64,000 nt of DNA, from positions 11,091,060-11,155,059 of the forward strand of contig OX442314.1 of NCBI GenBank assembly GCA_949358305.1, written 5' to 3'. The notes below the pieces were generated by a model. The model had not been told where the DNA came from. It made no database searches and saw nothing but the letters and a program-made list of their open reading frames with translations. Shown here piece after piece: positions 1-9,215 of this stretch (position 1 is its first letter; every line of letters starts with the position of its first letter). Both the position numbers and the translations under genes were made by a program. The stretch comes from Strigamia acuminata. Taxonomy: Eukaryota; Arthropoda; Chilopoda; Geophilomorpha; Linotaeniidae.

Positions 1-387
1 ATTTTGACCAGGATCACTCTTATTGAGGTTGTGAATGGAAATATTTGTTTTGTTTAGAAAATCTAGTAACGAATTCAAATGTGATGTGTATTATTATTAG
101 TGTGCAATGCAATGAAGCATCGCTGGCTGAGCTTTTATTGCGTGTGTTGCAGTGAAGCGAGTGGGGTCAGCAAGTGTTGAAGAAAGGTTTTCAATGCCAC
201 AATTGCCTTTGAATCACTAAATGTGAATACCGGTGTATTTTAATGACCGTTGTACATGCAAAAATAAGTGTTCTGATTAACTTTGGTAAAACTTGTCATA
301 TTAACTTCTTTAATGAAGACATGGTTCAAATTCTTGAGTACATAAAAAAATGGATGATTGCTTAAGTAATACAAATAGGTTTCAGTT
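1..387. other. left edge, no gene seen
   Basis: AT-rich sequence with no coding frame or splice pattern I can support. The last 30 bases are the 3' flank of the kinase fragment that follows and resemble the flank of the related gene near position 2520, so they belong to the duplicated kinase unit. Confidence 0.5.
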
Positions 388-846
388 TCAACTCAGCGGA
401 ATCTGGATTGAGAATCCAACCGCATTAATCTCCGACAGAATATTTTCCACAAACAGTATATTTTGTTCTGCCTTCTTATCCTTGCCCGTGTTTTCTTTAG
501 GCCGAAATATTTCGACAAAATAAAGGCCCACTAATAACAACTTTGGACAGATTCTTAGTTTTAACAAGTTACGGAGGAGTGGTTTAAACTCTTCACCCAT
601 ATTTGGTGGGAAAATAATTTTTTCATCATCCGTGGGGCGGTTTGATGGTGAAAATTCGTCGTAACTTCCATTGCCACTTATCACGATGACAATATCACCT
701 GGAGGGAGGCACATTTCTGAAAGGATACATCCCAATTTGTCGACATCGTGATGCTAAATTAAAAAACAAATAAATGATAAATCATAGATAAATACAAAAT
801 ACAAAATTACTGATTACCTGATAGCTGCTGATATCCGAATCTACAT
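388..846 (-). pseudogene. partial kinase copy (C-lobe, second gene of the duplicated pair)
   Basis: Two exon-like blocks: about 846-818 (reading VDSDISSYQ, with a good acceptor and donor) and 753-388 (122 codons including the stop, starting HHDVDKLGCILSEMC). They match the last two exons of the intact kinase at 2613-4151, where the same junction reads VYKFQ then DYDVKNLGTVLLAMC. This is the alpha-F part of a kinase C-lobe (D-x-x-x-L-G). No N-lobe, catalytic loop or DFG exon is found upstream; the space before it is taken by a fragment of the other kinase. I infer a truncated duplicate. It could still be transcribed, but it cannot encode a kinase. Confidence 0.6.
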
Positions 847-1153
847 CTGCAATTAAAAAATAAATATTTTTTAAAACTTCGAAGTGAAACCAGCTTTTTA
901 TTTAGGTAATATTTTTCAAATATGACCCATTTCACCACTGTAAATTCAAGATTTTGTCCTCATTTTTAGCAACAAAATGCTTATTAATTTAATTTTTTTT
1001 ACTTTCTTTCGCTTTGTGTGTCCCAGTTAAGGTGAGCGCAAACCGAGTTAACAATAACAAGCCCAACGAATGATTCTCCTCCGTAAAAACGTGTAGCGGA
1101 GGTACGAAGTGGACACACGGACACGAGGTTCCTAGATATTAAGGTTAGTCTTG

Positions 1154-1642
1154 TCAATTACCCACGGTCCGCTTTGTTTTTAATCCATATTTCTTTGTAT
1201 TGGGGTAAACGAATAGCATCAAATGGAAACATTCTTCCATTCTTCGTTTTGTTTGTAACCCACAGCCACCGTAATTATGCTCTAAGTAGACCTTTCGATC
1301 GTTTATTGCCTCTGCGTGACTGAAGTATCTCTGCTCTAGCTCCCTCTCGCTGATTGTCTGCACTTCTTCCGGTGGCAAAACCGCTCGCAAAACCGTTCGC
1401 ACTATTTTTCGTTGCAACAAATCTTCAAACCAATACTTATAAACTTCTGTTGCAGATTGAAAAGAGCAAAAGGAAACTTTTTCGAACGGGGGTTCTATCA
1501 AATTCAAATCTAGGACGCTTTTCAATGCACTTGCAGTTGGTCCGATAACATAAGGGGCTAGCAACCAACCCGCAATAATTGCTGGAAAGGGTGCATACTT
1601 CACAAAATTATACTTCACAAAAGGCTTCGTTTTGCACTTCAA
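1154..1642 (-). pseudogene. partial kinase copy (C-terminal tail, first gene of the duplicated pair)
   Basis: An open frame ending at 1154 aligns with the last exon of the pseudokinase at 4384-7550. FPAIIAGWLLAP..GPTA here corresponds to YPAIIAYWMLTP..RPTA there, followed by similar DLNL and LLQR stretches. The alpha-H Arg of the kinase RPTA motif is replaced by Gly. The homology stops near 1630, exactly where a minisatellite begins, so the 5' part was lost or replaced. The sequence after the stop also resembles the flank of the intact gene. I read it as a decayed 3' fragment of a tandem duplicate. Confidence 0.6.
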
Positions 1643-2035
1643 ATTTAAAACACTTGATTAATACACTTCAAACTCAAAACTCTTTATCAATACACTTCAA
1701 ATTTACAATACTTTAGAAAAACACTTTAGAAAAATACTTTAAATTCAAAAACACTTTAGAAAAACACTTTAAAAAATTACTCTAAATTCAAATACACTTT
1801 AGAAAAACACACTAAAAAATTACTCTAAATTCAAAAACACTTTAGAAAAACACTCTAACACATTCCCATGTTAGTCAATGGGAATGACGTCACGTACAAA
1901 CACAAAACGAGTTTTAGAGGCGTTTTAGAGTTTTTGAATGCACCTACTTTAAAAAATTACTCTAAATTCAAATACACTTTAGAAAAACACTCTAAATTCA
2001 AAAACACTTCAGAAAAATACTTTACATGAGACATT
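1635..2035. repeat. minisatellite, ACACTTTAGAAAAACAC type
   Basis: Irregular tandem units built from ACACTTTAGAAAAAC and CTCTAAATTCAAAAAC, interrupted at about 1858-1945 by unique sequence. The array abuts the breakpoint of the kinase fragment at 1154-1642. Confidence 0.8.
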
Positions 2036-2255
2036 CAATTGAATGAATTTAAAATAATGCTTGAAATATCTTAATTAAAATACTTTCAACATGAAAGTAA
2101 TACAAAAAAAATTGAAAATGATTGCATGAACAGTTTAAAAAATTCACTTAAATTCAATAATCCTGCAACAATCCTGCAGGAAATTATTTTTAACATTGAG
2201 CTTCGGTTCGTGCAATAAGTCCTGCAGATACCGGTTTGCACATACTTTCAAATTG

Positions 2256-2473
2256 TCAATTTTAGAGGTAAAATTAGATCAGCAATATAATAAAAACGAT
2301 TTCAGAAAACATCGTGACTGACATGATCGAACAAACGATAAATCAACATACTGTACACCGTTTGACGCTGTAACAGTATTCGAGCAGATATCGATGGATG
2401 ATTTTTAACTTTACCGTACGAGATAGCAACCCGAATTTGGAATGAAAAATTTAAAATACTTAATGAAAAATTG
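2256..2473 (+). pseudogene. stray decayed copy of exon 11 of the large secreted protein gene
   Basis: About 215 bases match 11445-11660 (most of exon 11 of the 9216-17244 gene) in the same orientation, for example GGTAAAATTAGATCAGCA and CAAACGATAAATCAACATAC in both. The copy has small indels and an in-frame stop, so it is dead. It lies about 9 kb upstream, just past the 3' end of the kinase at 2613, with no neighbouring exons: a small duplicative insertion of one exon. Confidence 0.88.
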
Positions 2474-2612
2474 CCCCTCTGAAGGTAAAAGTCTAAAAAT
2501 AGATGTTTGCTTAAGTATTACGAAGATTCCAGTTTAAACTCTGAGAAATCTGGATTGGGAATCCAACGGCGATAATATATTTTCCAGAATACAAACTGAA
2601 ACAGTCAATGGG

Positions 2613-4151
2613 CTACTGTCGAAACTGTGGCATTTCTTCCATCGGACTATGAAGGCATATTAAAAACACTGTTAGAGTGTCTGGTAGTTTATCAGAACGG
2701 TGATTTAACAAGAGTTGGATAAGTGGTTTAAATTCTTCATCTACACCTGAAAAGGTTTCTTGATCATCCGTGGAGAGACGTATGTCTGGCGAGCGACACA
2801 TTGCTAAGAGAACTGTTCCCAAATTTTTTACATCATAATCCTAAATTTAAAAAAATAAATAACACATCAAAGATAACAGAAAATAAAAATTATTGATTAC
2901 CTGAAATTTGTAAACAGAAGCAGTGCTACTTACTTCTACAATTTTCATTGTACCCGATGCATTAGACCCCTACATAATTTCAATATTCAATAGTGATACT
3001 TTAAAATCATCAAATACATCTCAAAGAAATAGTGTACGCTCTGTAGCCCGGACATAGGACGGGTCCCAGAAAGTTGTCTGGACTAGGGGCTGTCCGGATG
3101 GGAGGGGGTATTTAATACTGCTGGGTATAGGTTGGGACCATTTCAGGACCTCCAAACTGCCCAGACCACACAACTGTCCGGTCGGTGCTATGTCCGGACT
3201 ACAGGCCTACACTGTGTATAAAATGTAGCTTCCAAACCTTAAATTTTGATAAACCAAAATCTCCGATTTTCGCATTATCTTCTGAATCTAAAAATATGTT
3301 TTTAGTTGACAGGTCTCCATGAATTATTTTCTATAAGTTTAAACATATTAGTCATCAGCTAATTTCATATTTTTTCTTCATTTACTTTAAGATATAGGTA
3401 CATAATGCCTATAACTGAATCCCTAAACAAACGCCACACACGAGGTTTATCTTCCCACAACGATCCCTTTTCAATTTCATCTTGAAGGGAACCGTTTTCA
3501 CACAATTCCATCTATAAATAAATTAAACTAAATAATCCTGCACTTTAAAATTACTTTTCCCCTATACCTGTATATACAATGTTTTTCCTTCACTCCAACT
3601 ATCATAATACCTGCGATCAATAAACAAACTATATGGTATACACTTTTACAAAATTAAGTCTAAAAGCCATTTACCTCACAATATGTTCTTCTTGCAATTC
3701 AGATAATATCTTTACCTCTTCAATTTTTTTTTTATCACACGAAAGTATTTCCTTTACAGCATATAATTGTCCATCTTTTGTACTGCGTGCCTTGTATACC
3801 GTGCCAAAGTTACCTTCCCCAATTAGTGTTTGTTCGGGAAATTCAGTTTTGAATCTAGATTCTGCTCCATCCGCCTTTTGCTGTCTGCTTGTCGAAGCCA
3901 CACATACTTCGTGTTCTTTTTTTAGTTCTTTCTTGTTTTCAGGATTAGTTCTCTTAAAAAAGTTTGTTGCTTTTTCATAGTTGTGAAAATCGAAGGTCAA
4001 TTTTGCTATGTCCAAAGTCTCCCCTATTTTAAATTTCTAAAAGCTGACATTTTAAAACTTGTATCCAAATAATTTTAAATTTTTATTAACTTACGTGCTC
4101 GCGTATGTGGGCGATGAAATCCTCTAATTCAAAAATTTCACTCCCTTTCAT
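2613..4151 (-). CDS. eIF2-alpha-kinase-like (PEK/PKR-type) protein kinase
   Basis: Seven exons: 4151-4095, 4036-3675, 3610-3568, 3511-3386, 3330-3238, 2969-2901, 2840-2613; 325 residues from the ATG at 4151. Visible motifs are a glycine loop (LIGEGNFGTVYKA), the beta-3 Lys in LYAVKEI, then YYDSWSEGKTLYIQ and MELCENGSL, typical of the PKR/GCN2/PERK/HRI group, a catalytic loop HGDLSTKN (HRD Arg replaced by Gly, Asp kept) and an intact DFG. Catalytic activity is plausible. The C-lobe is short. An additional in-frame exon at 4279-4228 may lie upstream, so the N-terminus is uncertain; no RNA-binding or sensor domain is seen. It lies directly downstream of a related pseudokinase gene on the same strand. 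Substrate assignment to eIF2-alpha is an inference from motif style. Confidence 0.68.
3031..3213. mobile_element. small inverted-repeat element (MITE) in a kinase intron
   Basis: Termini about 27 bases long are inverted copies of each other, with a core CCCGGACATAG at the left and CTATGTCCGGA at the right. About 183 bp, no coding capacity, inside the intron between the DFG exon and the next exon. No clear target duplication. Confidence 0.75.
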
Positions 4152-4383
4152 CTAAAATTAAACAACACACATTTAAAGCTAAACTTCACAATACAAAAAC
4201 AATATTTCACAGTATGTAAAACTTCACCTCAAATTTTTTGTTGTCTTCATTGCTTTCAGTTTCAATTGCAGATGTAGATCTGCAATTAATAAGCAAGTTA
4301 TTTAAAATCGGTCGCGTCGTAAAAACGTCTATTGGAAGTACGGAATTACATTCCGACACAATTTTCTAAAAAAAATTAAACAA

Positions 4384-7300
4384 TTACCCACGATCCAGTT
4401 TGGAGAAACTCTGTCTGTTTTTATTCCACATTTCTTTGTATGTAGATAAGCGAATACCGTCAAAAGGGTATACTTTTTTATTCTCCTCTTTGTCTTTCAA
4501 CCATAGGTCAATTACTTCTTCGAGTCTGGGATTGGGTCCTAAGTTGTATTCCACGGGTCTTAAAAATCTCTCCTCAGCTTTCTTTTGCTCTTCATCACTC
4601 GTTCTCTGGAATTCTTGCAAAACCTTTTGCACTACTACTCGTTGCAATGCGTCTTCAATACATAACATATACATATTTAATTTAACAAATTTCTTTGCGT
4701 TTTCTAATGGCTGGTGACCTAAATTCAAATCAATGATCTCTGCCAAATTACACGCAGTTGGTCTCTTTTCAACATCAGGAGTGAGCATCCAATACGCAAT
4801 AATTGCTGGGTAAAATCCATTTTTAATCTTATCATAATCAAAAAACTTCTTTGGCGTTTCTTGGCAGCTCAAAATGATAAATCGTATGTCCTCTGTTAGT
4901 GGCGGAAGCCACATTTCCAAAAGCATTCTTCCGGCACTGAAGACATTGCTTTTCTAAATTAAAAATTTAAAAATAATTAATAGCAAATCTAACAGAAAAA
5001 TAATTGATTACCTGTCCGTATTTTGAGCTGCAAAATTCTGGAGCTGCATATACAAACTCACTTGGCTCGGAGTGCAAAATGTACTCAGACCAACTTGTAC
5101 CCCCTAATATATACTTCTGCAAAATTAAAATTACACTTTAAATTCCGCAAATAGTTTTAAACAAATTCAGGGCTGGATTAAGGAAGCGGGGAGAGAGCGA
5201 TTGCTGATCCTAAAGCTAAAGAAGTTGGGGATTGTTTTAGACCTGGATTTCTTTCAACCAGAAACATTTAGGCTTTTGGAAAAGCAGGACTTCTTTACGA
5301 ATAAGATTTCAGACGACCTGTGTTATAACTTATAATACAGATCCGAGTACTCAAGAAATTTTTTTTAATTTCCCCGCGCTTTATTAGAGACCCGCTGTCT
5401 AATGGAAGGCCCAGCACAATATGTACCACCTGATGTTGATGTTACTGTGAATTAATTTTTCAAAGTGCATTACAGATGAGGCTGCTGGAGCACTATCTTT
5501 AAAGGTGGGTTCACACTTGGAAGTAACGTAAAGTAAGGATTATCCAATGAGAATTAAGGAGGCAAGATCTTGATCTTGAAGAATAACTGTATTATTTGAT
5601 CAGCTCAAAACCACAACTGGAGTGCTTTGGATTATAAAAATAGAGACTTGGAGGATCTGGAGGATTTATTTTTACTCATGGAAGGTGCAGTATGTTCTAG
5701 TGCAATGGCAGTTCCTGTGCCAATTCCACTACTTCCCCCAGCTGCTCCTCCAGCCGTTCTTCAGCCTCCAGTCATACCCGTCACCAGCCGATCACCACTC
5801 CTGGTTGTTGACCAAAATGATCAACCGATTTACACATGTTGTCAGCAGTGGACCCGGACTCCTTGAGCAGACAGCAATTGGCCGAGGTTACTCTAGCGGA
5901 TCCGTTGCTGCAACAAATCGAGCCCACAGGATTTTCCACTTCCATACCGGCAGCTGCGCGGAAGGTTGTCAGTTTCCCACCAACTCATGTATGTATTTGG
6001 GAGAATGGTCATTCCTCGTACTCTGGTTTCTTTGACATTGCAACTCTTACACGAACATCATATAGGGATTGTTTCGATGAAGCAACGCGCTCGCAAAATT
6101 GTGTATTGGCTTTGAATTACCATGGCCATTGAGACATGTTGCCGACTGCCAACCTTGCCACCAAACTCGTCCAATGGCACGGCATGCTCCCGTGTGCATG
6201 TCGATTTTGCCGGCGCTATTCAGGGCATTATGTTTGTGCTCGTAGACGCCTATTCGGCTTGGATAGAGGTTAAGACTATGAGAACAGCCACCTCAGCAGT
6301 GGTCATTAAGGCGTTGCGGGTTATTTTTGCCACAGGTTACCACACATTTTTGTGACCGATAATGGTCCACAATTTGCTCATACTTATGATGAGGCTGAAA
6401 TGCATATCAATTGTGAATACTCATGCGCTCCCCCCCCCCCCCAAACCTTAATCCAGCCCTGAAAAGAATTAATAAATAGGCAGTGGCTACGTTCGACGTA
6501 AGCGTATTATTTTCATGACCCGCTGTGATTGGCTTAGACCCATTGATGTCGATTCGTTTCGTCAACGTAAGTTGTCTCACCTAATCCGTTTTTAGCAAAG
6601 TAGACCGAACTGTGTATTTTCAGTTCGTATTTCAAATTTCAATGCATCTCTCAACCAATCACAGCGCGTCGTGAAAATAATACGTTCACGTCGGACGCGA
6701 ACGTAGCCACTACATAATAAATAAGTAGCATGACTAACGATTGTAGAAAATCTAAAATTGCAGATTTTCGGATGACCGTTCGAATCTATAAAAACATTCT
6801 CCGGTGTGAAGTTGTTAAGAACAATGCCCTATTAAAAAAAAAGTTTATGTGCAATTAGATGGTTATTTTAAAATTATTTTTAACTAACCTCTGAATGCAC
6901 ATAACAGAGGCCATCAATCATGCGTCTGAAATAATGCCATATCAAATTTCGATCTTCAAATAGTCCAATGTCAATAGCATTACGAAGAGTGCCGTTGTCA
7001 CAAAATTCCATCTAAATGTAAAAAAAATATTTAAACTACCGGGTAAATAAAATTTACAATATTTTCACTACGTGTAAGTAATTGATTTTAGTTAATTTGT
7101 GGCCTTCAGTATTCATTTGTGGAAGAATTCCATCTACACGTATAAAATATTTAAACTGTTTAAAATGTACAATATTTTTAATACCCGTAAATATAATTTG
7201 GAGCCCTTAGCTTCATCATTATTAGACACAGATTGAGGCCAATCCTTATTAAAATATCTGCCATGAATAAATAAAAATTATATAATATGTACATTTTCAC

Positions 7301-7550
7301 GTTTCATTAACTTAGTAGTTTACCTCACAACAAACTTAAAGTCCAAACGAGATAAACGCTGTATGTATTCATTAACTTGCTTTTGCTTACTCTGCTCGTC
7401 GTGTAGGATGTTAAAAGTCTTTACAACATACAATTTTCCATCCACATTGTGACGAGCCTTTATAACTTTACCAAAAGCACCTTCTTTAAGCACAAGTTCT
7501 TCTTTAAAATTATCCATCGGTGTATCTAAGCGTTTCCTTGGTGGTGTCAT
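4384..7550 (-). CDS. pseudokinase related to the adjacent eIF2-kinase-like gene
   Basis: Six exons: 7550-7324, 7257-7185, 7011-6889, 6828-6739, 5116-5012, 4953-4384, giving 395 residues. The N-lobe has a glycine-loop-like EGAFGKVIKA and the beta-3 Lys (LYVVKTF). The catalytic loop reads LNNFTPENVFID, so the HRD motif, including its catalytic Asp, is gone, and the DFG position reads NFR. The APE motif (VYAAPEF) and an alpha-H type RPTA are kept. The fold is therefore probably kept while phosphotransfer should be lost. Exon boundaries match those of the kinase at 2613-4151, so the two are tandem duplicates. A C-terminal extension of about 100 residues is lysine- and glutamate-rich. The intron between exons 4 and 5 holds two transposons. 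It may act as a regulator or decoy partner of the neighbour, which is inference. Confidence 0.68.
5168..6461. mobile_element. inverted-repeat element carrying Ty3/gypsy integrase remains
   Basis: The ends are perfect 16-base inverted repeats, CAGGGCTGGATTAAGG at the left and its complement at the right, an hAT-like terminus. No clean 8-bp target duplication is seen. Between about 5860 and 6420 on the plus strand, broken frames resemble a Ty3/gypsy integrase: a degenerate region before the core, then VHVDFAGAIQG and VDAYSAWIEV with the first catalytic Asp, then TDNGPQFA with the second. Frames shift at least twice and the element is dead. It lies in intron 4 of the pseudokinase gene. Confidence 0.72.
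6481..6712. mobile_element. MITE, CAGTGGCTACGT termini
   Basis: About 230 bp with inverted ends: CAGTGGCTACGTTCG at the left matches the complement of the right end (ACGTAGCCACTA) with small differences. The subterminal stretches TATTATTTTCATGA and the CCAATCACAGCG box are also inverted copies. Immediately next to the larger element at 5168-6461, in the same intron. No clear target duplication. Confidence 0.75.
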
Positions 7551-8474
7551 ATCACGAGTTTCAACTGTTTAGTAAAAAAAACATGACAACACGACACTGA
7601 AAAAGTAAATAATATCAGGAGTCAATGAATATACCCAGATTAACCCACAAATACGACACTAAATGGGAAAACTGCAATATCGCAGTGATCATATTAAGCA
7701 GTTAAGCTCAACCTGAAATGCTGCTAAACTGTTTGTCAAATTCTTCCGTTAGTATTACTATTTTTTTTTATCTTAAACTTAAATTATTCCACGCATTATA
7801 AACCATTGTTTTGGCAAAATCGAAACTTTTACTAAGTGTCGCACTTGTGGCTTTTTCAATTTCATTTTCTCCTTCTAGTCTTCGCTAGTTGAATTATTCT
7901 TATTCCAAATTTTATTTTTGTTGTACCGGTAGTTACTGTTCCATCAGATTTGGTGGATTTTGAGTCTACAACGCAATGTATTATTATATTAAAATAAATA
8001 TCGTAAATTATCGAGAAAAAGTTTGTGCCGACAACCTTCTTCTGCCATACGTCTCTCAAATCTTGATGATCCTGAAAGTGTTGGGTCGATGAAATTAAGT
8101 TCAATCCAGACGAAGTATACAGGTGTCTATTTCTTCACAAGTTCACAATTAGAATAGCTGACGCAATAGATGATTCGAGAAAAGACGATACGAGACACTA
8201 CAGCAAGCGTGGGCGGAGAAAAATGACCCTAGTGAAGAACAGCAGAATTAATTACACAGAAAAATCCAATTCCGTCGTGATGACATCACATCCACTCGAA
8301 AATGCGATTTTACTATTATTGTTTTGTATAGCTGATTAATCAGCCCAAGCCACAGATCGTAATAAGCCGCGACCAGTAACGCCGCGGGATTGGTCAAAAT
8401 CTTACACGAGCCAGACTCGACTAATCGTTAACTGGGAAATGTCCCTAAAGATGAAAACCTAGTGACGTATTTAA
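7551..8474. other. divergent intergenic region between pseudokinase and POP7
   Basis: No supported gene. It should contain the promoters of two divergent genes. Near the POP7 side is a GC-richer stretch with an inverted CCAAT box (GATTGGTC, about 8391) and no TATA box at a suitable place, as expected for a housekeeping promoter. Confidence 0.5.
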
Positions 8475-9008
8475 ATGTCAATTACAAGCAGTGATAAGCA
8501 GAAAATAATACGTTTATTTGTTAACTCTTACTTAGACTCCATGTTTGCACGTGGTTTAAACCAAGTTGAAATGGATTCCACACCATCTTCCACGAACCAA
8601 AATGTAGAAAAAAGAGAGAAATTCATATACGACCCTGCAGAGTACAGCTTGAGAAAACGTTTACCGAGGAAAATGCCGAGAGACAAAAATGACATTTACG
8701 TAACACGTAAAACCGATTTCAAAGTGCAATTAAAACGATGCCAAAAATTACTCGACGAAGGCGAATCCGCCGTGTTTATCCACGGACTCGGTGCAGCAAT
8801 CGGCCGCGCCATCACCTTATCCGAACAATTGAAAACGTTCTACGGCGACACAATCGAAGCCGAGGCCAACACGTCGACGGTGGAAGTGGTGGACGACTAC
8901 GAACCGGAGAACGAAGACTTCAAAACATTTAGTCAGACGAGAAATGCTTCTGCGATCCACATCAGAGTGTTTAAAACTGTAAACATGCCTGCAGTATCGT
9001 CCACGTGA
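8475..9008 (+). CDS. POP7: ribonuclease P/MRP subunit POP7 (Rpp20)
   Basis: Single exon, 177 residues from the first ATG; the conserved part begins after ATG codons at 8541 and 8571, so the true protein may be about 145-155 residues, closer to the usual Rpp20 length of about 140. Diagnostic Alba-type stretches are YSLRKRLPRKMPRDKNDIYV, KTDFKVQLKRCQKLLD, FIHGLGAAIGRAI, ANTSTVEVVDD and SAIHIRVFK. Rpp20 pairs with Rpp25 and binds the P3 region of RNase P and RNase MRP RNAs, acting in nuclear tRNA 5'-end and pre-rRNA processing. The family assignment is firm; the start codon is not. Confidence 0.93.
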   Translation: MSITSSDKQKIIRLFVNSYLDSMFARGLNQVEMDSTPSSTNQNVEKREKFIYDPAEYSLRKRLPRKMPRDKNDIYVTRKTDFKVQLKRCQKLLDEGESAVFIHGLGAAIGRAITLSEQLKTFYGDTIEAEANTSTVEVVDDYEPENEDFKTFSQTRNASAIHIRVFKTVNMPAVSST

Positions 9009-9047
9009 TAAAATCCCAGCGACAAATTTGTCATTTATTTATGTTTG

Positions 9048-9053
9048 AATAAA
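9048..9053 (+). terminator. poly(A) signal of POP7
   Basis: AATAAA 40 bases after the POP7 stop; only about 160 bp separate it from the start codon of the next gene. Confidence 0.7.
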
Positions 9054-9103
9054 CCCCCCATGCAAATTAATTAATTGTAATGGGTTTACCCGAAACCCAA
9101 AGG

Positions 9104-9110
9104 TATAAAT
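9104..9110 (+). promoter_or_regulatory. TATA box of the large secreted protein gene
   Basis: TATAAAT about 110 bases before the ATG at 9216, with TTAGTGG initiator-like motifs 26-35 bases downstream. This suggests a regulated rather than housekeeping promoter. Confidence 0.55.
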
Positions 9111-9215
9111 TCGGTTGCGAGAATAAAATTAGTGGATTTAGTGGCTCCAGAGTCAACCGAGTTTTCATTTCGTGTTGTATTAATCAACTAATAATACTAG
9201 GTGTTAATTACTAAC

